Origin: Pseudomonadota bacterium
GTDB taxonomy: Bacteria > Pseudomonadota > Gammaproteobacteria > Burkholderiales > Burkholderiaceae_B
Assembly: GCA_023386765.1 (NCBI GenBank)
Contig: JAEWJD010000059.1
Span: 1-16,359 of the forward strand
DNA length: 16,359 nt
Direction: 5' to 3'
The notes under the pieces were generated by a model that did no database searches, was not told where the DNA came from, and worked only from the letters and a program-made list of their open reading frames with translations. The position numbers and the translations under genes were made by a program. Numbering within the stretch: position 1 is the first letter of the stretch; every line of letters starts with the position of its first letter. Positions 7,683 to 13,456 of this stretch are shown in pieces.

Positions 7683-7713
7683 GGCAGGCTTGCAGCGCCG
7701 GGGTGGGGCAGGG

Positions 7714-8454
7714 TTAGCTGTCGGTGAACACGGGCATGCGCTTCTCGCGGAAAGCGGCCACGCCTTCAGCGTAGTCATCGCTCTGGGCGATGTCCTGCAA
7801 GTCACGGTTCACGCGCACGAACGACTCCGACGGCCCGCTGGGCACGACCTGGCTGACGAATTTCTTCAGGGTTCGCAGCACCATGGGTGCCAGCGTGGCG
7901 AGGTGGCGGGCCATCTCCAGGGCTGCCTGTACATGCTGGCCATCGGGTACCAGTTCATTGACCAGGCCGACGTGGTAGGCGCGTTGCGCACTCATGGGTT
8001 TGCCGAGCAGGATGATTTCCATCGCCGCCTTGTGCGGGATGCGCCCGGCCAGGCCGGCAATCATCCCCTGGGTCAGGCCGAGACGGCCTTCCGGGTAACT
8101 GAAGCGCGCATTCTCCGCGGCCACGGCCAGGTCACTCATCATGGTTATCACCAGCCCGCCGCCCACGCACCAGCCGCTGACGGCGGCGATGATGGGCTTC
8201 TGGGTCGCGATGCCCAGACCCGGCAGGCAGCGCCATAGCTCGGGCATGCTGTCGATATCGGCGCCGGCCGAGAAGGCCTCATTGCCGGCACCGGTGATGA
8301 CGGCCACGCGCCGCTGAGGGCAGGCGTCGAATTCGGCGAAGGCCTGCTGCAGGTCAATGGCGGTCTGGGCGCTGATGGCATTGCGCCGTTGTGCCCGGGT
8401 GATCGTGAAGAGGCTTACGCCATCTTCGAAATGCTCCACGCTGATATTGCCCAC
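7714..8454 (-). CDS. Enoyl-CoA hydratase/isomerase-fold protein (crotonase family), paralogue 1
   Basis: This 246-aa crotonase-fold protein has the CoA-binding and oxyanion-hole blocks NEAFSAGADI (58-67) and AAVSGWCVGGG (90-100), then ARFSYPEGRLGLTQGMIAG. In rat enoyl-CoA hydratase the two acid/base residues are Glu144 (in GGGCEL) and Glu164 (in QPEI). Here the first position is Val102 (GGGLVI) and only the second, Glu122, is kept. A standard hydratase mechanism is therefore doubtful; isomerase, decarboxylase, hydrolase or lyase chemistry should be considered. The start is GTG at 8454, chosen because GAGGAG stands five bases upstream and the crotonase fold begins there; the longer open frame has no family residues. 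It is roughly 45% identical by eye, without gaps over most of its length, to the second hydratase-like protein at 10310-11062. It lies 91 nt downstream of the IclR gene. Confidence 0.87.
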   Translation of the reverse strand: MGNISVEHFEDGVSLFTITRAQRRNAISAQTAIDLQQAFAEFDACPQRRVAVITGAGNEAFSAGADIDSMPELWRCLPGLGIATQKPIIAAVSGWCVGGGLVITMMSDLAVAAENARFSYPEGRLGLTQGMIAGLAGRIPHKAAMEIILLGKPMSAQRAYHVGLVNELVPDGQHVQAALEMARHLATLAPMVLRTLKKFVSQVVPSGPSESFVRVNRDLQDIAQSDDYAEGVAAFREKRMPVFTDS

Positions 8455-8475
8455 GTTGTCTCCTCGATGTAATGG

Positions 8476-8497
8476 GGCAGGGCCTGGCGGCCTTGCC
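8476..8497. other. Stem-loop between iclR-type and hydratase genes
   Basis: Arms GGCAGGGCC and GGCCTTGCC with a TGGC loop make nine pairs, one of them G-T on the plus strand (a C-A mismatch in the transcribed minus strand). It lies just upstream of the hydratase ribosome-binding site. No T-run follows. Confidence 0.28.
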
Positions 8498-8545
8498 ATG
8501 GTCTACCTGGGCGTGATGGGCTTGCGCGTTGCATCCGCCGCAGTT

Positions 8546-9295
8546 TTATCGTTGCGTGTAGCCGAGCCGGGACGAAATGCTGTTGGCCAGTTCGATCAGG
8601 CGCGGCACGGTATTGCTGATGACTTCATCGGTAATGCGTTCGGCAGGGCCGGAAATGCCCAGCGCGCCGATCACGCTGGTGGTGGCGTCGCGCAGCGGTG
8701 CGGCAACGCCGATGACCTGCTCGCGCCATTCCCCGGTGTTGACTGCGTAGCCGATGCTGCGGATCCGGCGCAGTTGCCGGTGCAGCTCCTCGGCGCTGAC
8801 GATCGAGCGCGGCGTATGGCGTTGCAGCTGTTCGGCGGCGGCGGCAACGGTGTCTTCACTGGACCAGGCCAGCAGGGCCTTGCCGGTTGCCACGCAGGCC
8901 GCCGGCGCGCGTCCACCGACCGTGGTGTAGGCGCGCACCGGTTGCGGGCTGTCGATCTTTTCGATGTAAAGCACTTCCACGCCTTCCAGGATGGAAAGGT
9001 GGACGGTCTCTTCGGTTTCCTTGGCCAGCAACTCCATGTAAGGCAAGGCTTCGCGCCGCAGATCGAGACGGCGGAACACCTTGGCGCCGAGTTCCCACAG
9101 TTTCATGGTGAGCTGGTAGCGGCCGGTTTCGCTGTCCTTGCGTGCGAAGCCCTGGTGCACCAGACCCTGCAGCAGGCGGTGCACATTGCTTTTGCCCAGC
9201 GAGAGCTGATTGGCCAGTTCCGTGACCCCAGAGCTTTTTTCGTTGTTGGCCATGGCTTCAAGGAGAACCAGGCCCTTGAGGAATGTCTTGTCCAC
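8546..9295 (-). CDS. IclR-family transcriptional regulator
   Basis: This 249-aa regulator has the usual IclR layout. An N-terminal winged helix-turn-helix (residues about 5-65) includes SGVTELANQLSLGKSNVHRL and the wing DSETGRYQL. A C-terminal effector domain has HLSILEGVEVLYIEKIDSPQPVR, TVGGRAPA, CVATGKALLAW, GYAVNTGEW and GVAAPLRD. All are standard family blocks. IclR proteins bind as dimers of dimers to short palindromes and respond to small aromatic or carboxylic effectors. The start is a GTG at 9295; no ATG in frame gives the full N-terminal helix. A weak GCGAG precedes it. The gene is embedded between hydratase-like and thiol-dioxygenase genes on the same strand. It is the only regulator in the window, so it is the natural candidate for controlling the divergent promoters near 13350. 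Confidence 0.93.
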   Translation of the reverse strand: MDKTFLKGLVLLEAMANNEKSSGVTELANQLSLGKSNVHRLLQGLVHQGFARKDSETGRYQLTMKLWELGAKVFRRLDLRREALPYMELLAKETEETVHLSILEGVEVLYIEKIDSPQPVRAYTTVGGRAPAACVATGKALLAWSSEDTVAAAAEQLQRHTPRSIVSAEELHRQLRRIRSIGYAVNTGEWREQVIGVAAPLRDATTSVIGALGISGPAERITDEVISNTVPRLIELANSISSRLGYTQR

Positions 9296-9674
9296 GTTAT
9301 CTCGCTTCCATCAATGGTTGTGCCGATCCGGCGCGCGCCGACGCCTGCTTGTGGCAGGAGCGGTGCTGCGGGCTGGACGGGCATAGAACGGCCTTACGGG
9401 CCCGTCCGGCGACATCATGGCGGCGATCCGTCGAGGATCGGAGAGAAGGGGCCGGCGCGCAGCATCCGGCCGGGATCGGCCGCGTGCGCGGTTGCGGCGG
9501 CCATGCATGCAGACCGGGCGTCAGACGCCCGCCCTGTGTGTCGCCAGGCGGTTTGCCGGCTATCTTACGGCATCCCCGTTGCGCACCGGCACGGACAGGG
9601 TCATGCGGTGGCAGGGATGCGGTCGGAAAGCGGGCGGCCGTCATGGTGCGATTCCGGGTGGGGCGCAGCCGGCC
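9296..9674. other. Long intergenic region with short palindromes, upstream of the IclR gene
   Basis: This 379-nt gap is the longest in the window and separates two minus-strand genes, so it may hold a separate promoter for iclR. It is GC-rich like the coding regions. I see no convincing -10/-35 pair and no credible protein; open frames here lack start signals and family sequence. It holds three inverted repeats: GGACGGGC/GCCCGTCC (9375-9407, 17-nt loop), CGATCC/GGATCG (9424-9440, 5-nt spacer) and GGGCGTC/GACGCCC (9516-9530, 1-nt spacer). A decayed gene remnant cannot be excluded. Confidence 0.5.
9516..9530. promoter_or_regulatory. 15-bp perfect palindrome, possible operator
   Basis: GGGCGTC-A-GACGCCC is a perfect palindrome with a single central base, too tight to form a useful RNA hairpin loop but suited to a dimeric DNA-binding protein. 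It is unlike the AT-rich TTCCA/TAGAA sites at 13265-13441. Chance occurrence in GC-rich DNA is possible. Confidence 0.25.
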
Positions 9675-10241
9675 TCAGCCCGCCTCCTGGACTGAGGCAT
9701 ACCCGGAAACGAAGCGTTTGCGTTCGCCTCTGGCCGGGTCGTAGACATGGCGTTCGACCTTGCCGATATCGGCGCCGTAGACATGGATGCTGATGGACAC
9801 CCTGTCATCAAAGACATTGGAGACGCGATGGATGTCGCCGATGGTCGGGGAGACACAGGCCGTCATCCCGGGTTGCAGGGTCTCCTTGTCCGTGACGGCG
9901 TAGCCTCCGCCGGCCTGCGGCCCGAATTGCTCGGAGAGCTCGGCGCCCCGCAACATGCCGATCACGCCCCAGACGGTATGGTCGTGCACCGGCGTCTTCT
10001 GGCCCGGGCCCCACACGAAGCTGACAATGGAGAAATCGCCACGCGGACAGGCGTACAGACAATATTGCTGGTAGTACTGGGGGTGCGGCTGTGCGAAGCG
10101 TTCCGGCAGCCAGTCGTCATGGCGCACCAACGCCTGCATGAGCGGCTCGACCGAGGCCAGCAGGCGTGCCTCGTCACCTTGAGCTGCGTCGATCTGGTGG
10201 CGCAGGCGGTCTATGAAATCATCCAGGCGGTTGGCAGTCAT
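9675..10241 (-). CDS. Cupin thiol dioxygenase, 3-mercaptopropionate dioxygenase (Gln-type) like
   Basis: This 188-aa cupin is of the cysteine-dioxygenase type, a non-heme Fe(II) enzyme that oxidises a thiol to a sulfinic acid. Iron ligands are seen as His86 and His88 (TPVHDHTVWG) and His138 (IGDIHRVSN). The Ser-His-Tyr triad appears as Ser151, His153 and Tyr155 in SISIHVYG. Mammalian CDO uses His86, His88 and His140, and Ser153, His155 and Tyr157. CDO binds the cysteine carboxylate with Arg60; here the matching place reads QYYQQY, a glutamine (Gln59 by my alignment). That is the mark I remember for bacterial 3-mercaptopropionate dioxygenases. The residue at CDO Cys93 is Val, so no Cys-Tyr crosslink is expected. 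GGAG stands eight bases before the ATG. The gene sits 68 nt after a hydratase-like gene inside an acyl-CoA cluster, which favours a carboxylic thiol over cysteine. Confidence 0.85.
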   Translation of the reverse strand: MTANRLDDFIDRLRHQIDAAQGDEARLLASVEPLMQALVRHDDWLPERFAQPHPQYYQQYCLYACPRGDFSIVSFVWGPGQKTPVHDHTVWGVIGMLRGAELSEQFGPQAGGGYAVTDKETLQPGMTACVSPTIGDIHRVSNVFDDRVSISIHVYGADIGKVERHVYDPARGERKRFVSGYASVQEAG

Positions 10242-10271
10242 GGTGCGGGCTCCGGGAGTAGGACAAGGGCA

Positions 10272-10297
10272 GGGCGGGCGCCATCAAGGGCCCGCCC
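10272..10297. other. Stem-loop between hydratase-like and dioxygenase genes
   Basis: A perfect 8-bp GC stem, GGGCGGGC / GCCCGCCC with a 10-nt loop, lies in the 68-nt gap, 12 nt after the stop of the upstream hydratase-like gene in transcription order. No T-run follows, so it may act in mRNA stability or partial attenuation. Confidence 0.35.
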
Positions 10298-10309
10298 CGG
10301 CATGGCGAT

Positions 10310-11062
10310 TTACTTGCCGATAAAGACAGGTTCGCGTTTTTCCCGGAATGCCTTGAACCCTTCCTGGGTATCGTGGCTGCGTTCCAGCATGTGCAGCTGA
10401 TACAACGTGCGTGCCATCTGCTCCGACGGGCCGCGCTTGACCACTTCATCGGTGATGAAGCCCTTGAGGGTGCTGTGCACCAGCGGCGCCATGGTGGCCA
10501 GCTCATCGGCCATGGCGACCGCGGCCTCGACCTGCTTGCCGACGGCAACCACCTCGTTGACGAAGCCCAACTGATAGGCGCGCTGGGCATCCAGGGTGCG
10601 GCACAGCAGGATCACTTCCATGGCCACGTGATAGGGCAGGCGGTTGACCAGGCCGGAAATGATGCCGCCGGTAAAGCCCACCTTGGCCTCCGGGTAATAG
10701 AACTTGGCCGATTCCGATGCCACGATCATGTCGGCCATCATCGCCATCACGAGCGCGCCGCCGATGCACCACCCGCTGACGGCGGCGATGACCGGCTTGT
10801 TGGTCTGTGAGCCCACGCCGGGGATGCCGCGCCACAGCTCCGGCATGTCCTTCAGGTCGGCGCCGGCCGAGAACGCGTCGTCGCCCGCACCCGTGAGCAC
10901 GGCGGCACGGCGGGTGTCATCGCGGTCGAAATTGATGAAGGCATCCTGCAGCTCTTCGATCAACTTCTTGTTGAGCGCGTTCTTTTTGTCCGGTCGGTTC
11001 AGCGTGATGATGCTCACGCCGTTGTCCTTGTTTTCGACGCGGATGAACTCGTAATTCGACAT
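10310..11062 (-). CDS. Enoyl-CoA hydratase/isomerase-fold protein (crotonase family), paralogue 2
   Basis: This 250-aa crotonase-fold protein carries TLNRPDKKNALN (20-31), the oxyanion block DDAFSAGADLKDMPELW (61-77), VSGWCIGGALVMAMMAD (95-111) and KFYYPEAKVGFTGGIISG (120-137). As in the paralogue at 7714-8454, the first hydratase glutamate is replaced by valine (Val105) while the second is kept (Glu125). The two positions are exactly 20 residues apart, as in the rat enzyme. The C terminus, EGFKAFREKREPVF, is also shared with the paralogue. The ATG at 11062 has a GGAG six bases upstream. It lies 51 nt after the acyl-CoA synthetase gene and 68 nt before the dioxygenase gene, so it is probably the second gene of the operon. 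The conserved loss of one catalytic acid in both copies argues for a shared, non-hydratase reaction type; which one is unknown. Confidence 0.88.
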   Translation of the reverse strand: MSNYEFIRVENKDNGVSIITLNRPDKKNALNKKLIEELQDAFINFDRDDTRRAAVLTGAGDDAFSAGADLKDMPELWRGIPGVGSQTNKPVIAAVSGWCIGGALVMAMMADMIVASESAKFYYPEAKVGFTGGIISGLVNRLPYHVAMEVILLCRTLDAQRAYQLGFVNEVVAVGKQVEAAVAMADELATMAPLVHSTLKGFITDEVVKRGPSEQMARTLYQLHMLERSHDTQEGFKAFREKREPVFIGK

Positions 11063-11113
11063 GTCTCGCTCCAGGGTTGTCGTTCTAATGGGTAAGGCGG
11101 CTTGCAGGGCCGC

Positions 11114-13237
11114 TCAGGTAATCAGCAGGCGGGCGTCGACGGCGCAGGCTTCGTCGGCGTTCACCAGCAAGGGGTTGATGTCGATCTCGAAATCGTGCTT
11201 GCCCAGGTCGTGCATCATCCAGCTCAGGCGGACGATGGACTCGACCACTGCGTCCAGCGCGACGGCCTTGCCGCGATAGCCTTGCAGCACCGGCCACAGC
11301 GTCAGGGACTGCAGGCCTTGCAAGACGGCCTGGCGCGTGACCGGGGCCATGGCCAGGAAACGCTCCGGCAGCAGCTCCACCAGGGTGCCGCCCGCGCCCA
11401 CCACGATCACCGGGCCGAAGGTGGCATCGCGTCGTCCGCCTACGATCAATTCCACGTGGCCGTGCACCATGCGTTGCACCAGCACCCCTTCGATGCGCGC
11501 GCCCGGCCGGCGCAGTGCCACGTTCTGCAGCATCTGGTCATGGGCCTTGCGGACGTCCTCTTCGGAGCCCAGGCCGGTCACGACGCCGCCGACATCGGAT
11601 TTGTGCACGATGTCGGCCGAAACGATCTTCAGCACCACCGGATAGCCCAGTTGCCGGGCAATGGTGGCGGCGTCTTCGGCGGTCTGGGCGATCCGGCCTT
11701 CATTGGCCGTGACGCCGTAGGCGGCGAGCATGGCCTTGGTGTCATGCTCGCTGTACTGTCCGGGGCTGAAAGGCAGGGGCGCGCGCGGGCAGTCGGCCGG
11801 ACGCGGCTGGGCGGCCACCGGTTGCATGGCCTGCCATTGCTGGGCGTGGCGCAGCGCCTGGACGGCGTCGGCCGTGGAGTTGGCATACGGCAGCCCCAGT
11901 TCGGCCAGACGCTGACGCACCGGGTCGGAAGTCTGCCCGGCATCGACGGCCACGATGACCGGTTTGCGGTGCTGACGGCCCTGTTCGGCCAGGGCCTCGA
12001 TCAATTGCATCTGCCAGGGAATCGGCGCCATGGCGGTGACGCCCAACACGGCATCCACGGCCGGCTCCTGCTGGATTGCCTGGCAGGTCAACTGCGCGCC
12101 GGCGCGTTCATCGCCCGCTGTGCGGGCGCCGAAGTCCAGCGGATTCTTGATCTGGCGCGGCGGATAGCACTGGCTCAGCAGCGTGCGCGTCGGCTCGCCG
12201 AACTCGGCCAGGGCCAATCCGGCTTCGGAGGCGATATCGGCAGCCAGTGCACCGCCACCGCCCGAAGGCGACACGATGGCCAGATGGCGCAGTGTGCGTG
12301 CCGGCTGCGTGGCCAGGTAGTTGGCCGTCAGCAGCATGATGTTCAGGTCTTCGAGCACCAGCGCGCCCTGTTCGCGGCAGGCGGCCTCGAACACGGCCGC
12401 ATCGCCGGCGATGCTGGCGGTATGCGAGAAGGCCGCCTGCTGGCCAGCCTGGGAGCGGCCGGCCTTGACGATCAGCAAGGGCTTGCCGGCTTCGCGCGCG
12501 GCGCGCGCGCAGGCCAGAAAGCGCGGGGCGTCCTTCAGGCCCTCGATATAGGCGCAGATAACCTTGGTGCTGCGGTCGGCCACCATGAATTCGATGAAGT
12601 CGCAGACCTCCAGGTCGGCCTGGTTGCCGACCGAGAAACCATGGCTGAAGCCGCCGCCCATGCTCCAGGCCTTGTCGAAGGCGGTGGTCATCAGTGCGCC
12701 GCTCTGGCTGACGAACCCCACGGGACGCTGCGGCAGGCTGCTGCGCTCCAGGATCGGCGACGAGCACAGCACCAGCCCCTTGTCCACGCTGATGATGCCC
12801 AGGCAGTTCGGGCCCACCAGCCGCATGCCGTGTCGCCTGGCGATCTCCACGAGCTCGCGTTCCTGCGCCTGGCCGGCTTCGTCGACATCCGAGAATCCTG
12901 CCGAAATGATGATGCCCAGGCGGGTGCCACGCTGGGCGGCCGCGATCACCTGGTCACGCACGAGGTGGCTGGGCAGCGCCAGCACAAAGGCGTCGGGCGC
13001 GGCGGGCAGGGCGTGCAGGTCGGGATAGGTCTTGATGCCGAACAATTCCTGGCGGCCGGCGTTGATCGGGTACACATCGCCGCCGAATCCGTGGCGCAGC
13101 AGATTCTTGAACAAGCGTCCGCCAAATTTACTCTGGTCTTCCGAGGCGCCGATCACGGCCACCGAGCGTATGTCCAGCCAAGGCGCCGGTCCTGTGGAGA
13201 GGGCGGGCGCATCAGTCGGGCAAGCTTGTTCAGTCAT
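11114..13237 (-). CDS. NDP(ADP)-forming acyl-CoA synthetase, single-chain
   Basis: This 707-aa enzyme combines the alpha and beta parts of succinyl-CoA-synthetase-type ligases, as in ADP-forming acetyl-CoA synthetases. It would make an acyl-CoA from acid, CoA and ATP through phospho-histidine. Residues 24-120 form the CoA-binding Rossmann domain (SVAVIGASEDQSKFGG, then VYPINAG). The ligase domain has RLVGPNCLGI (139-148), FVSQSGAL (175-182) and the phospho-histidine loop AAFSHTASIAGDAAV with His272. A glycine loop IVSPSGGGGAL stands at 321-331. Residues about 490-705 are an ATP-grasp domain (PVVLKIVSADIVHKSDVGGV; EIDINPLLV). No GNAT acetyltransferase domain is attached, unlike Pat-type proteins. 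The ATG at 13237 has GGAG eight bases upstream. It is the promoter-proximal gene of the minus-strand cluster and diverges from a Bug binding-protein gene. The acid substrate is unknown. Confidence 0.9.
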   Translation of the reverse strand: MTEQACPTDAPALSTGPAPWLDIRSVAVIGASEDQSKFGGRLFKNLLRHGFGGDVYPINAGRQELFGIKTYPDLHALPAAPDAFVLALPSHLVRDQVIAAAQRGTRLGIIISAGFSDVDEAGQAQERELVEIARRHGMRLVGPNCLGIISVDKGLVLCSSPILERSSLPQRPVGFVSQSGALMTTAFDKAWSMGGGFSHGFSVGNQADLEVCDFIEFMVADRSTKVICAYIEGLKDAPRFLACARAAREAGKPLLIVKAGRSQAGQQAAFSHTASIAGDAAVFEAACREQGALVLEDLNIMLLTANYLATQPARTLRHLAIVSPSGGGGALAADIASEAGLALAEFGEPTRTLLSQCYPPRQIKNPLDFGARTAGDERAGAQLTCQAIQQEPAVDAVLGVTAMAPIPWQMQLIEALAEQGRQHRKPVIVAVDAGQTSDPVRQRLAELGLPYANSTADAVQALRHAQQWQAMQPVAAQPRPADCPRAPLPFSPGQYSEHDTKAMLAAYGVTANEGRIAQTAEDAATIARQLGYPVVLKIVSADIVHKSDVGGVVTGLGSEEDVRKAHDQMLQNVALRRPGARIEGVLVQRMVHGHVELIVGGRRDATFGPVIVVGAGGTLVELLPERFLAMAPVTRQAVLQGLQSLTLWPVLQGYRGKAVALDAVVESIVRLSWMMHDLGKHDFEIDINPLLVNADEACAVDARLLIT

Positions 13238-13254
13238 CGTGGTGTCTCCAGATT

Positions 13255-13280
13255 TAAAACGTGATTCCAGAATTTAGAAC
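13255..13280. promoter_or_regulatory. Left candidate operator, upstream of the acyl-CoA synthetase gene
   Basis: TTCCA (13265-13269) and TAGAA (13275-13279) are separated by five bases. A degenerate TAAAA (13255-13259) is another five bases away, giving half-sites every 10 bp. The 16-mer at 13265-13280 matches the right-hand site at 13426-13441 in 14 of 16 bases. It lies just downstream of the predicted minus-strand start point, a place suited to repression. The ATTTARAAC element recurs at 13252, 13272 and 13293, spaced 20 and 21 bp. Confidence 0.6.
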
Positions 13281-13292
13281 GGCATGGGGTGT

Positions 13293-13322
13293 ATTTAAAA
13301 CTGCTATTTGGGATGGCGTCAA
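13293..13322 (-). promoter_or_regulatory. Predicted sigma70-like promoter for the catabolic cluster
   Basis: On the minus strand TTGACG (13322-13317) is followed after 17 or 18 bases by TTTAAA or TTAAAT (13299-13293). Transcription would begin near 13286, about 49 bases before the synthetase start codon. The -10 overlaps one ATTTAAAAC repeat. The -35 is good and the -10 is mediocre, consistent with a regulated promoter. Confidence 0.5.
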
Positions 13323-13329
13323 CCGCATA

Positions 13330-13370
13330 TTTCCCCTTATCCATATAACCTGACGATTTATTAGGGGAAA
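13330..13370. promoter_or_regulatory. Central inverted repeat between the two divergent promoters
   Basis: TTTCCCCT (13330-13337) and AGGGGAAA (13363-13370) are perfect 8-bp arms; extending to 10 bp keeps 9 pairs. The arm centres are 33 bp apart, about three helical turns. Each arm stops exactly seven bases from the nearest -35 box, so the dyad is centred between the promoters. That placement fits an activator bound to both sides. A cruciform or mRNA role is unlikely because the site is upstream of both start points. Confidence 0.5.
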
Positions 13371-13377
13371 CACTTTG

Positions 13378-13407
13378 TTGACCCGGTTCGGCTTGCTCCA
13401 ATATCAT
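13378..13407 (+). promoter_or_regulatory. Predicted sigma70-like promoter for the second Bug gene
   Basis: TTGACC (13378-13383) and TATCAT (13402-13407) are separated by 18 bases, each five of six matches to the sigma70 consensus. Transcription would start near 13414, right at the edge of the palindrome at 13416-13430. The leader would be about 43 bases. Confidence 0.6.
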
Positions 13408-13415
13408 AAATTTAG

Positions 13416-13441
13416 TGGAACATCGTTCCATTATTTAGAAC
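13416..13441. promoter_or_regulatory. Right candidate operator, IclR-type palindrome plus third half-site
   Basis: TGGAAC-ATC-GTTCCA (13416-13430) is a perfect 15-bp palindrome. It fits the TGGAA-N5-TTCCA form that I remember for the E. coli IclR consensus. A third half-site TAGAA (13436-13440) follows with the same 5-bp spacer, so half-sites start every 10 bp and lie on one helix face. The site covers the predicted start point of the Bug gene, where binding would block transcription. The binding protein is inferred to be the IclR regulator at 8546-9295. Confidence 0.65.
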
Positions 13442-13456
13442 AAAGGAGACGGGAAG

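Noticed and set aside
9283..9744. Plus-strand open frames in the gap upstream of the IclR gene as small genes.
   Set aside because: No ribosome-binding site, no recognisable sequence, overlap with the dioxygenase and IclR genes, and arginine-rich composition typical of non-coding GC-rich frames.
9675..10241. True cysteine dioxygenase.
   Set aside because: The carboxylate-binding arginine is replaced by glutamine in QYYQQY and the Cys93 position is Val. Gene context is acyl-CoA metabolism, so a cysteine role is less likely, though not excluded.
11102..13264. A very long plus-strand open frame antisense to the acyl-CoA synthetase, and similar frames opposite the CoA-transferase (6329-7717) and dedA (3045-4706).
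   Set aside because: They lack family motifs, are rich in Gln/His/Arg/Ala as expected for reversed GC-rich codons, and lie fully opposite genes with clear domains and ribosome-binding sites.
13338..13362. A riboswitch or small RNA in the divergent region.
   Set aside because: The predicted leaders are only about 43-50 nt and the inverted repeat lies upstream of both start points, so it is not transcribed in this model.
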